NCBI RefSeq assembly: GCF_001949145.1
Contig: NW_019091560.1
Span: 446,834 to 473,785 of the forward strand
Direction of reading: 5' to 3'
Origin: Acanthaster planci
Lineage: Eukaryota; Echinodermata; Asteroidea; Valvatida; Acanthasteridae
Length of the DNA stretch: 26,952 bases
Shown here piece after piece: positions 8,003 to 18,124 of the stretch. Under the pieces are notes generated by a model, which saw only the letters and a program-made list of their open reading frames with translations, had not been told where the DNA came from and did not search any database. How positions within the stretch are numbered: the stretch's first letter is position 1; each line of letters opens with the position of its first letter. A program made the translations under genes and the position numbers.

Positions 8003-10290
8003 TATGTGATTTTTGTTACAAACCCCCCATCACCCACGAAGTGGATGAGTGTTCAGGAAGTGTAGTAGGAGCAGGTTCCCTCGGAAATACTGGCGTCCTT
8101 AAGAAATGACCTTCCCTTACCTTACACACTTGCCCTGTGTGGAAATGGGCTCTATAAACCATTCACGTCTTGTAGTGCTCTTAGCCTCCGCAGGAGTCCC
8201 TCTAGGTGTCTAGTTGGTAAGTCTAAGGCTCAGGTTTTTACTTCCAAGCTTTTCTTGTATGCCTCAAAGTTACAGATCTGCCAAAGGAACATCGTCTTCC
8301 TCCCCCATGAAATGTGCCATTCATTGCAACTGGGCTTCAATTAGCTGGCTTCCAAGTCTGAAAGTAGGGCAAATGTAGTCGAAAGTGTGCCCAATGTGGG
8401 CAGAGATATTAGCCTATAATGGCAGGCATATTTAGTTCAGATTATTTGTATTTGCTAAGCGCGAGGTTATTCTTGAACAATGCCGTTGTTGTCACTACTG
8501 TTGCTAAATACACCCAACTCTGTTCTTTTAATAGATTTAATACGTAAATAGTGTATTTGCCAACCTGTCAAATGCATTTTCCGACCGCGCGTCTGCGTTC
8601 TGTGGATAAGAATCTGAAACATTGTTAATGTTTAAGAAAACTGTGAAAATCTTTGCAAAGTATTAGATTGGTTGTTTTAACACAAATTGGCTACTGTAAT
8701 TTATTCTGCCTTTTCCTTTACATGTTAGGGCCTAAAAGAGATTTTGGTTCTTTGTGGGGGACCGTAACCGCAGTGCTTATCTCAGGCAATGTGAGGATTA
8801 TAAGGAAGCCTGATTGTTGCCTCCAATTGAATGGAAACGTCTCTTGTCATTTTTATTTCTTATTCATTAGGCCCAGTGTCAGAAAGTGGAAATGAAATAC
8901 ACTGTATACCCTAATAAGAAAAACTGATCGTGACATTTACAGAATTTCTTTGTGTGGTAATATACATGGGAATCCATGTTCTCGTCTAGTGTCTGTCTTG
9001 CGCAGTGTAATTGAGGTCAAGTAACACAGTCTGTTCATACATTAAGGATATAATATTGAGGCGTGAGTTAACATGATCTATAGATCGATCGATCGATTGA
9101 TTGTATTATTATTTTTGGGGGTGTCAGAGCGGGAGTATTAACACCCAACTGGATCCAGGCATAGATTTGATTTTAAAACTACGCCATAATACAAAACTTA
9201 AATTTCAGTAGCACAGCATGCTGGACAATGTTGCAGCTCTTGTAGTTCAAGTTACAGTCTTTGCCCTGGCAAGAGAGAACAAATTTGGCTTTGACACGGG
9301 AAGGGCGTCGTGTGAAGACTGACATTTCCGTAGGTCTTTGGAAGCCTTATTATTTGACAAGCTGCTGTCTGTAAACGAGAGACACTCATCGGCATAATAA
9401 CGTGAGTCATTTCTCCAAGGCCGTGGCACTTTGAATCCATGTATGGTGTAAGTCTTGGAGTGTGTTTTGAGACTCTTTAACCCTAAAAGCGCCAGGTTGT
9501 TTGGACCATCTTATACCGGGGGGGGGGTCAGATTCCCTCCCAAGAACTTCAAATTCGATGCATGCATTGACACGGCAACGGAAAGAGTGCACATTTTGGC
9601 TGAAATATGTGTTTAATTTTCATTTTAAATTTAATTTTAAATTTGGTGTTAACATGAACGCAAAGCGTTTCTGAAAACTCCAAAGGGGTCGGCTTCAATG
9701 AAAGAAATGTACCGCGGCAACAGCGTAAAAACATATTGAGCCTGGGAGGATTCCATTCTTGGCTTATTCCTTTTCTCTGTGCATTTTTAAGCGATGGTGT
9801 TATATCGCATAAGCTTTAAGTGCATGTAATTTTACGGCACATATCCTCTGTTGTTGCCGAAAATGATACATGTAATAAATTGACCTATATAAATGTAATG
9901 CAAATTGATATTGTTATAAAATTGACCAGTAATGTTATAACCCGATAATAAAAATAGTCGATAATGTATTAACCAAATTCCGACCCATATAGTGTGTAAT
10001 ATAATAATTCACAGTTCCAAACTTGAATATGAAAACATATAAACTGAACAGTGTCCTCGTGGATTTACATCGCATTAACAGCGCCCTCACTTCTCTGGGA
10101 AAGCTTGGTCAGTTTGAATGTTTAAACGGTGCACTTCGCAGTTCACTCAACTCCAAAAGCATTTGAAACAGTTCTCATGCATTGGGGGAAGAGTTTCAAC
10201 ATGCACTAAAGGTGATTTTAAGAAAAAGTTACTGCATTGATCCTTTTAGTTCGTACGAAAGCGTATTGCTGCCAACCCGAAAAATTATTT
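8003..10290. other. No gene recognised
   Basis: About 2.3 kb without a supported gene. It contains an (ATCG)n microsatellite at about 9083-9097, a G-run near 9518-9527, an AT-rich block (TTTAAATTTAATTTTAAATT) near 9623-9642, and a TACATGTA octamer at 9867. The open frames here are short and show no motif. Confidence 0.5.
9081..9103. repeat. (ATCG)n/(ATTG)n microsatellite
   Basis: A short run of GATC/ATCG tetranucleotides grades into ATTG units. It is a simple repeat with no coding content. Confidence 0.8.
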
Positions 10291-10460
10291 TATCGCGTTT
10301 AAATGACATAGTTATTTCGTTTAAACGACTTATTATCTCGTTTAAACGAGATATATAAATCTACGTCGATTAAACGAGATACTAACTCGTGAGATACTAA
10401 GTCGTTTAAACGAGCTACTAAGTCGTTTAAACAAAATAACTATGTCGTTTTAACGAGATA
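10291..10460. mobile_element. Foldback element built from TCGTTTAAACGA units
   Basis: The left arm (10291-10350) and the reverse complement of the right arm (10401-10460) match at about 53 of 60 positions around a 50-bp centre. Each arm carries two GTTTAAAC-type palindromes separated by GACTTATTAT-like spacers, so the DNA is palindromic at two scales: 8-12 bp units inside a 170-bp inverted repeat. There is no coding capacity. It is probably a non-autonomous foldback or MITE. Target-site duplications were not identified. Confidence 0.7.
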
Positions 10461-11208
10461 GCTAAAGCGAGATAGCTGTCGTGCGCAAATACATATCTAA
10501 AAGCTAAAAAAGGTACTCCAACCAAAAGGGATCCATGGTTATACCCCTCTAGCCCATTACTAAATCCATCCCGTGCGTGTTCGTGACATATCAGCTGCAC
10601 CTGAACTATGGTTTTGCCTCTTTTCCATGAACATATTTTGGTGTTGGTTTGGTTAAACCTGACAGAAAAACCATAGCGTTCTTGTTGAAAATGGAACACT
10701 TAAATGTCACCTCTTTTTTTTTTTTTTACCTATTTTATATCCGTGCTTATAAATACAGGCCTACTTGCTTTCAATCTTAGAGAAGAACGGAACAGAACAA
10801 ACTGAACAAACAGAACCGACCAGAGCATTGTCATCGGTAACATTCCCTTGAGTCAAATCAGAGGTGTTATCAGCATGGATGTAGCGAGTAGGGTGCAAGG
10901 GGCTCTCCCCTTCCCTGAGAAAAATAAAAAAGAAAAAAAAAGAAAAAGTGAAAGAACTGAGAGCTCAAAGGGAATGAATATCACCAGTTTACTTTAAAAA
11001 CCTCAAATTTGTTCCCAATTTCACTGTTAGGGTTTATCAGATCGTGGCTAATGAGTACCTTGCTCCCCCATTCAGAAATATCTCAGCATTGCCGATGGTT
11101 AGTCCTGGAATGTCAGGTCACACACTCGATTCTACGGCTTCCTTTGGCTAAAAAACCACACTTTTTCTAATTCAGTAAAAACAACATTGTCTTCCCTTTT
11201 CTAGTCGA
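10461..11208. other. No gene recognised; homopolymer tracts
   Basis: A T-tract lies near 10712-10726 and an A-rich run (AAAAATAAAAAAGAAAAAA) near 10921-10940. Nothing coding was seen on either strand. Confidence 0.5.
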
Positions 11209-11288
11209 CAGGATCTTGGATAATTATTCAATCATGAAATGATTTTCACAAGATCCTGGTCACAAAGTTTGTGAACACAAAGTTTGTT
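11209..11288. repeat. Stem-loop followed by a tandem 14-bp repeat
   Basis: CAGGATCTTG (11209-11218) and CAAGATCCTG (11249-11258) form a perfect 10-bp stem around a 30-nt loop. It is directly followed by two tandem copies of CACAAAGTTTGT (from 11261 and from 11275). No function is assigned. Confidence 0.55.
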
Positions 11289-12793
11289 CAGCAGTTTCCC
11301 CGTGGATCGCTTTCTTGTTTAGTTGAGAGTGTTAATGTAAAAGGCCATGGCGCAATTATTAGAGGACACCTCAAGCAAAGATTTTGCCACCACATCCCAT
11401 GTAACACACTGTTCGTAATTTCCCAGTTTTTGAGCACTGTCGGCCAGGAACGTAACAATTCATTTGTTAAAGCTGTGGAGACTTTTTATTTAATACCTGC
11501 GTAAATAAAAACTACCTAAAGTACAGCCCACACTGATTAAAATTATGAGTCAATCTTTAAGAAGAATGATGAAGGGCACGACCATAAAGACGGGGCCTAG
11601 TGGTGTTCAGCTCTCGGTCTCGACACGCAGATCACTGACTTCTATCCTACTGATCTCCAGAGCTGGTCTGAGAGCCTCAGAGTTAAAGGTCACACAGCAT
11701 ACTTCCTGAATCCTCGTGCAGCCCACCTATGGGGATTTTACATGGCACCGCGCTTTCGCGTTTTATGAATCTTTGAAGAATGATTTCTAACTGAAACCAC
11801 CCCAAGAAACACTCAAGACGGAATATTATCTTTGTGATTGTTAAGTTAATATTGTTGAAGTTTCTCCTGAGGGTAGTAAAAAAAAACACTTCCGAGAGCT
11901 TGGTTCCTCGGTCTCTTTGTTCATGGTTGACACAATTTCGTTTTCACTTCGTGTCCTTATGACACCTACAGCCGATGGGTCCTAGATTTAATCGGGCTGC
12001 CATGATATAACTCTTGTCAGCAAAGGTTCTAGCAAAATATTAGAACTTTTTATAAATGCCGACTATTCGTTAAAGTTTATTTCCCTTAGAATACTTAACT
12101 GCCAAACATATCTCAGTTTTACCCCAAGACTACCACAAAATCATTCTTTGTGATCTTCAAGTAATTCCGTAAGTTTTTATTTGCAAAAGAGTTCCCAAGA
12201 TGTACGTGTAGTTTGATTTTAGTAAGTTTTGATTTTTAGGAAGATTTTAAGAAGTGAGAGGTCAGTTTTTGGCATGGCACAATATGTCTCATTCAGATCA
12301 GTTTTCAGCTTCTATTTAATATGCTTGTAAATATTTAAATATAAATATTAATATATTTAAATATTTCTCAGGGGTGCTTTTTTGAAAACGAAATAACCGA
12401 AAAACAATCGCACATTCTGAAATGTTGGCCGACACTATGCGTGCGAAAAATGGTTCGCGAGAATATTGCGTTAATTGCGAATGCGCATGACTAAATGACC
12501 GCGCGTCTAGGTCCCAGTCTTTAGGGGCTGCAACTTGGGGACAAATACTGACAGCGTACGTATAACAACCTTTAAACAATGCGTTCATTGAATTTCAGCC
12601 AACGTGAGGCTTACGTACCACTTGAGAAAAGACTAGCAAGCATTTCCATTCATCACGTTACCACTACACGTTTGAAGGGGCCTGTGCTTTTCTGATTTTT
12701 TCTGTTATATTTTCAGTAGCCAAATTAATATCCATTACATTACCTGACACTTCCTCATTTGTAAACAACAGCATGGTTCCAGGGGAAGTTGTG
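11289..12793. other. No gene recognised
   Basis: AT-rich DNA with an AT palindromic patch (ATATTTAAATATAAATATT) at 12331-12349. No coding pattern is supported. Confidence 0.5.
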
Positions 12794-13301
12794 AGAATTA
12801 CTGGTCCTGAGGTGTAAGTCAACCAACTACCTTCCGATGCTAAGCAGGGGGAGGTGGTCAAGCTGACTGCAGCGGCTGCACTTCGGGGGTCTTATTAGGC
12901 CCAGCATTCATCACTCAAATGTTGATAGTGCTGCTGCTAGGGGGTTTGCAGGGGGTTCCCTGAATTATGACAGACATCGCTGATAAGTGTTCAAGAATGC
13001 TAAGTAATCAACTGGTCATGAAAGAATTCAATCAGGAAAATGTCATAGAATTACATAAAATACAAAGAAAATACTTCAGGCCTAAATCTAAATATATACA
13101 ATAAATTCACCTCCTTGCAGCCCTTCGTTCTTTTATAGCCTGAATAATGAACGGATTTCTGGAACATGCTTTACACATGCTTCATTCATTTGTTTGTGAC
13201 TAAACAATATACTCCACTGTGCGTGTGCTTCAACTGAGGACGCTAAACAAAGGTTGTGATTATGAGGATAAAGTCACCTACACCGAGGGACCAGTAATTC
13301 T
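12794..13301. mobile_element. Possible 0.5-kb non-autonomous element with 14-bp perfect inverted ends
   Basis: AGAATTACTGGTCC at 12794-12807 recurs inverted at 13288-13301. Similarity extends inward: GGTGTAAGTCA on the left and GGTGTAGGTGA on the right, about 23 of 28 positions. The interior has no recognisable coding sequence. The size and inverted ends suit a MITE or an internally deleted DNA transposon. Boundaries beyond the arms and target-site duplications are not visible, so this remains tentative. Confidence 0.45.
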
Positions 13302-13600
13302 AACTACTTAAAAAACAAAACAAACAAAAAACAGGCTGTATTTGTTTTACTACACCTAAATATTCAACCAATAAAATGATAGAAATCTCTAGTAACGTAC
13401 TCGTAGACGCCACTGTTGTTTCAAAGCTGCATGGGCAGAATTCTGTGTGTCATGGCAACAGGGTGAAAACAGTCTAGTGCCAGCACCCTTTTATGTTTTT
13501 TTTTTGGTTCCGTAAAGATTGCGCTCCGCACTCTACGTATCTAAGAGGTGGGTTCTAGAGGGAATTTTGGGGCTACCCACAGAGCTCTATATTAAAACTA
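13302..13600. other. No gene recognised
   Basis: Contains A/C-rich simple sequence (AAAACAAAACAAACAAAAAA near 13313-13332) and a T-run near 13498-13507. Confidence 0.5.
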
Positions 13601-13967
13601 GAGCGCTAACTCATGTACAAATTGCCTACCTGCTGACCTACCTACATACGTACAGAAAACTCGAAATTTTATATCAGAATAGTATATGAATATCGAATTA
13701 CGCACTCTGAATGTAACGCGCACCCGGTACCGCTAAAATCCGATTAAAAAGTCACAGTAAAATTATCTGCAAGGTAGACACGAACGCTTTTGCGTTGTTA
13801 ACGTAGAGAAAAATAAAACATTCATTTACTGATAGTGTGTTCAGGTTGTTTGCCTGTTGGCTTTGTTGACGCATCGTTTCAGAATGCAGACGCAGATATG
13901 CAAAAACCGTACAAAATTTCGAGTTTTAGGTTTGTGCAGGCATCATTTTGTACATGAGTCAGCGCTC
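13601..13967. mobile_element. Decayed palindromic MITE, about 367 bp
   Basis: The left arm starts GAGCGCTAACTCATGTACAA at 13601. The right arm on the minus strand starts GAGCGCTGACTCATGTACAA at 13967. Both continue through a CCTGC block to AAAACTCGAAATTTT (13656-13670 and its complement at 13911-13925). Weaker matches go further in (CACTCTGAA against CATTCTGAA) and outward. The arms are about 70 bp with small indels. No open frame in the interior is recognisable. The similarity between arms is high at the outer 20 bp and fades inward, as in old MITEs. Confidence 0.65.
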
Positions 13968-15252
13968 AGCTTTATGATTTCAACCAACACTCTGCGCAGC
14001 TAACGCGTGTAGACTAAACCTCAACCCCATGGCTGCGTGCGCGTTTTTCTTCAAGGTATATATGGTGGGAACCAACATGGCGCGGCAAGATCGTGCTCAT
14101 GGGAATGAGGATGGTACAGACGCTAAGCACACCGAAAACGCGTCTACACAACTGAGCTCCATTATAAAACTAGATAGGACATCGCGTCCACAACGCGTCC
14201 CTCATACGCGTATTTTCAGGGGGTAAATAACAAGCGTTGCGAATTTTGTTGCGTGCGTGCACTTCCAAACGGAGTTTTTCAAAAACTTGTTGAGGTTATT
14301 GTGCTTCAGTCATCAGATTGGGAAGAAAAACTGAATTCTGCACCTGGAATGGAAAAAAGTTGGAAAGAATAATGGTTGAGGTGTACGCAGCAGGTATAAG
14401 TTACCGGAGATCAACGTCAAGTTTGGAAGAAGTAACAGAAGGAAATAGGAATCGCAATTTTTTAGTTTCAGAAAGTCTCTCAAACAGTACTTTATTTTTA
14501 ACTTTAAGCCTATAAAGTGAGAAATATAAGAGAGTCTATGTAGCCTATCTAGCTTTGTATATGAGACTTCACTATATCAAAGTTTGGACCGTCTGAATGT
14601 TATTTATTGGCAAAAGTGGTTTAAAAATTGAATGACTAATTTGTCCTTCATTTTCCCCAGATTTTCCCGGAAAAATATCCACAAAAGCCATAATTTGTGT
14701 TTGGGTCAGATCTATAGATGCATTGAACCCAAATCGTGGGACAAACGATGTGATCTGATTGGTCGCTCCTTTAAAGCTGCGCTCACTATGTGCTCACAGA
14801 AAAGATTCTCACATCTCAGTATGCCACATGTCGGTTTTCAATAAAATTTACTCAGTATATGAATTAATTTTATTGAGTACAATTTTTTCTGCGAGTGTGT
14901 AAAATGAAAATTAAGACTTTCATTTTATTGATGAAGCTTTCAAATGTTGGCTCATCGAGACGGGACGAAAAACACATGGACAGTTTGGACATCATAATGT
15001 TACTGACAAAACCTATTGTATGTTCTGGTGGAATTATCAAATTTTTAAACACTAAAAAAATCAGGATTAAACTGACCCAAAGTGAAAATATTGCTGAAGC
15101 AAGACTCAGACAATAGGTGTAAAAAATGAATTTTAAAACAAAAACAAACGCACACACACATAAAAAACAGGTTAGCATTATCTCTGTTGAGTGGGTTAAT
15201 TAATGAGAAAATGGTCAGTTCATTCCGGAAATGATATTCTTGCATTTTCTAT
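13968..15252. other. No gene recognised; small hairpin at 14839-14875
   Basis: CAATAAAATT (14839-14848) pairs perfectly with AATTTTATTG (14866-14875). A short (CA)n run occurs near 15150. Open frames here are AT-rich and show no motif. Confidence 0.5.
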
Positions 15253-15387
15253 TTATTTTTGGCTTGTTTTTGGGAGCGAGGCCAAGGGTTTAGAAATCAT
15301 CCCATGAAAAAAGGTTATGTCACTAATTAATTTGGACCAGAAATGCACAGCATCCAGCATCACATTCCGCTCCTGAAGCGCCGCCAT
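15253..15387 (-). other. Small open frame with possible initiation context
   Basis: On the minus strand AACAATGGCGGCG provides an ATG at 15387-15385 followed by 44 codons: MAALQERNVMLDAVHFWSKL, then ISDITFFHGM, ending at a TAA (15255-15253). The ATG context (A at -3, G at +4) is close to the Kozak consensus, and the surrounding 50 bp is GC/CG-rich in an AT-rich region, as at some animal transcription starts. I do not recognise the peptide and see no good splice donor. A chance open frame is likely. Confidence 0.18.
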
Positions 15388-15512
15388 TGTTCGGTCGGGC
15401 ATTTTGTGCACAGTCTTTATAATGGAGATCATTGGTCTACATAGAAAGGTGCGTGTGCGTTTTTTTGTGTTGACTCCAAAGAGCTATGTATAAAAAAAAT
15501 ATAATATACAAA

Positions 15513-15920
15513 TATTGACTGCTTCGAAGGGTACAGTAAAACCAGCCTCCCTACAGGGGTGTAGGCTGGTTTGGCCCCGGGGAGGGTGCATTTCAAGAAA
15601 ACGAACCTCCAACTTCCAGCGTTTAAACGAGGAAGGCAAGTGTGCACGTGAAAAGCAGATTGCCCCAGATACATGTATTTGCTGTTTACTTTTCGGTCAT
15701 CTTGTATCAAAGCCCCACGTACTTTCACCTTAATAAAATAACGTACTGCTGTTTTGTTTAAAAAAAGTGGAACTCCCTTCTGCTGGCGAGGGGTGCGTCC
15801 ACACCCTCCCCCGCCTACGCCCTTGCCGGAGGTGATCCATGGCGAATTCTATTCGCTGTGGGAAAATAGAATGCTTCATGGATCACCGGAAACTAATTTT
15901 ACCATACCAAGAGACAAAGG
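15513..15920. mobile_element. Snapback MITE family, copy 2 (expanded or interrupted)
   Basis: The left end TTGACTGCTTCGAAGGGTAC (15515-15534) and the following AGTAAAACCAGCCTCCC repeat the terminus of the element at 4842-4995. The central block recurs at 15831-15887, where GGTGATCCATG and CATGGATCACC form a perfect 11-bp stem around a loop containing GAATTCTATTCG and AAAATAGAATGC. The right arm (about 15890-15920) is poorly preserved. Between the left end and the central block lies a second hairpin (AAACCAGCCT at 15538, AGGCTGGTTT at 15562) and about 250 bp of unrelated DNA, possibly an insertion. Confidence 0.6.
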
Positions 15921-16499
15921 AGTTTTTCTTTTAGAATATCTCACCCGCAGATTATGAACAATTTAAGCTAAAAATTAATAACGAAACACCAAAGAGCAAA
16001 TCGTCGGTGTTCCATTTTGCAAATCGTGTGTGACGTAAGAATGTGTGTACCAACAACATACACGAGCCTACGTGATAAAGGGAACTTGACAATTTGCATC
16101 TTCGTTCAGTTAACTTATTACATATGTAGCTAGTACGTATTCTGGTTCAGTGGATTCGAGAGTGACAGATAAAGGTTTACATTGTGAGCCGAAATACACG
16201 CTTGGGTGGCATGATGTCATTGCTACGGATATAGTTCTTTGGTTGATACGGGTATAGTTTTTTTCAGAGCAAGGCTGCACATGTAGAGCCGAGTGCGTAT
16301 AAAGCCTCCCCTGCTAGTACAAAGCCTCTCCACCACAAAGACTGCTGCAGCGCCTCCTCGCGGCAACACGTGGTAACCAGGTATCTTGCGACCCCAGGCT
16401 AAACCTGCAGTGGATCTCGGAGTTGCAATGGTCCCCAGAGACAAGGAATACAGGCCCACCAGTGTTTGGACACGCCCTGGCACCATGTCAACCACTGCC
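15921..16499. other. No gene recognised
   Basis: The 90-codon minus-strand frame across 16223-16495 has no motif I recognise. The GC rise after about 16290 may mark the start of sequence belonging to the LINE downstream. Confidence 0.4.
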
Positions 16500-17022
16500 C
16501 CTGCTGTGAGTTTAATAGCCCCAACTAAATAGTTCCACTGCTTTGTGGTCGGTTCGGTAGAACCAAAGGCTAAGGGAGTAAACCCCGACAGATAATCGGG
16601 AATTGGCCCCTTAGGCGGTTACTGGCATTTTTGTCACCTTTCGGCAGCTCCTGCATCCTGCTACGTCCCCAGATGTCTCGACCCTATCTTGCCACTGGAC
16701 CTGGACGCGACAGGACGAGAGAGTGAGACCTACTCTGAACAAATCCCTCTCACTGTAATACAATTCACGCACAAGTCACGACATCAAACTACCCCTTCCA
16801 GGCCCTGTGGCGTTTGGCGCCCGGCGAAGCAGCAGGTGCGGATACTCTGGGAGCTGTGGTCGCAAACCTGCACATAGGCAGCTCAGGGTATTGGGTCGCT
16901 CTCTCCTGGACCCTGAAGCAGCAGCGGAGTCCGGCAGCCTCCTGAGTGACCAAGTGGCCCTATTTAGGATCACTCAGCTTATCTCCTAGCATGAGGACGT
17001 TGGCTAGAAAAGGTGCCCTGCT
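16500..17022 (+). other. Probable 5' untranslated part of the LINE
   Basis: This GC-richer stretch directly precedes the endonuclease reading frame, shares its base composition and contains stops in all plus frames. A small hairpin (GGTTC-GGTA-GAACC) lies near 16549. I assign it to the LINE by position only; the true 5' end cannot be seen. Confidence 0.35.
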
Positions 17023-17094
17023 TTGCTAAACCCTGACCAGCATACCACGATTGGCGGGGCTGGTGGTAGAAATCAAAAAGGAAAGAAATCGCAG

Positions 17095-17860
17095 GTACTC
17101 ACCCTAGCGTCTTGGAATGTCCGAACTCTGCTTGACAACATCAAGGCAGAAAGACCAGAGAGGTCTGTTTTTGTGGCCAGAGAACTACCCCGGCACAAAG
17201 TTGATATTGCAGCTCTCAGTGAAACCCACCTTCCTGACAAACGCCAGCTGACAGAGAATGGCGGCAGCTACACCTTCTTTGGAGTAGCTGCAGTTGTGGA
17301 GAGCGACGTGAGGCTGGTGTTGACTTTTCCATCAAACTCAACATCTAGAGAAACTGGGCAGCATTCTAGAGAGAGTCAGTGATCGCCTTATGAAAGTGCA
17401 ACTCCCTCTTGGGCAGGGGGACAAACGCCACGATGACTAACCCTGAAGAAACCAAGGACAAGTTCTACATGGAACTAGAGCACCAGTCCTGGGACAAAGT
17501 CATCGGAAAACACAGAGTAGGGAAATACAACAGCAATGGCCCCCGCTTGCTTAGGACCTGTGCCACACACGACTTGGCTATCACAAGCACCATGTTCCTA
17601 AACGCAACAAGACGTCATAGATGCACCCTCTGTCCTACCACTGGCATCTCATCGACTACATCGTCAGAGCTAAGGACAGGCGGGATGCAATGTGTGGCGC
17701 AGACTGTTGGACTGATCATCGTCTCATCATTTCTAAACAGAACCCTTACATATGGCCCAAAAGAAGACCACAGGGACAGGAGGTTGTCACGAGACTTGAC
17801 GTTCCACAACTAAACTGCACCTCTACTGCAGAAGAGCTCTCGGCGGTTCTTGACAGGTAA
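17095..17860 (+). pseudogene. LINE AP-type endonuclease domain, with deletions
   Basis: The start carries the LASWNVRTLLDN motif typical of the N-terminus of APE-like LINE endonucleases (the N binds the active-site metal). It is followed by LPRHKVDIAALSETHLPD, whose E is the catalytic glutamate, and GGSYTFFG. After a frameshift come RLMKVQLPLGQG (about 17387-17422) and TMTNPEETKDKFYMELE (17433-17483). This jumps directly to HQSWDKVIGKHRVGKYNSNG, so the 'GDFNAR' strand expected between them is missing, as is the 'ISAYAP' strand before TNPEE. A later frame (17621-17860) holds HWHLIDYIV, MCGADCWTDHRLIISK and KRRPQGQEVVTRLDV, with the conserved terminal DH pair. The lost GDFNAR and ISAYAP blocks make it inactive. 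The domain would nick target DNA for reverse transcription. Confidence 0.8.
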
Positions 17861-18124
17861 ACTGGCTTACTCTCAGCCCAGCTCTGACATCGAAAAAGAC
17901 GGTGAATCCTTCAAAACGACGGTCCACTCAGCTACCCTTCAAGTCCTAATTGGCCCGGCAACCAGAAACCACCAGAACTGGTTCGACGAAAATGATGACA
18001 AAAATCCAGACGCTCCTGGCAGAAAACTCCAACCACTCCGAGTCTACCAGAGTGACCCTACTTCAACGTCAAAAAGGCTGCCTTCTCTAGCAAGCGTAAA
18101 GCGTTTCAAACCAAGCTTCACTCA

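Noticed and set aside
10291-10460. CRISPR-like array, because short palindromic units recur with spacers.
   Set aside because: Units alternate in orientation within a large inverted repeat, spacers are not unique and of even length, and the context is eukaryotic.
16223-16495. 90-codon minus-strand open frame as a gene.
   Set aside because: No recognisable motif, and it lies in GC-richer DNA likely linked to the LINE 5' region on the other strand.
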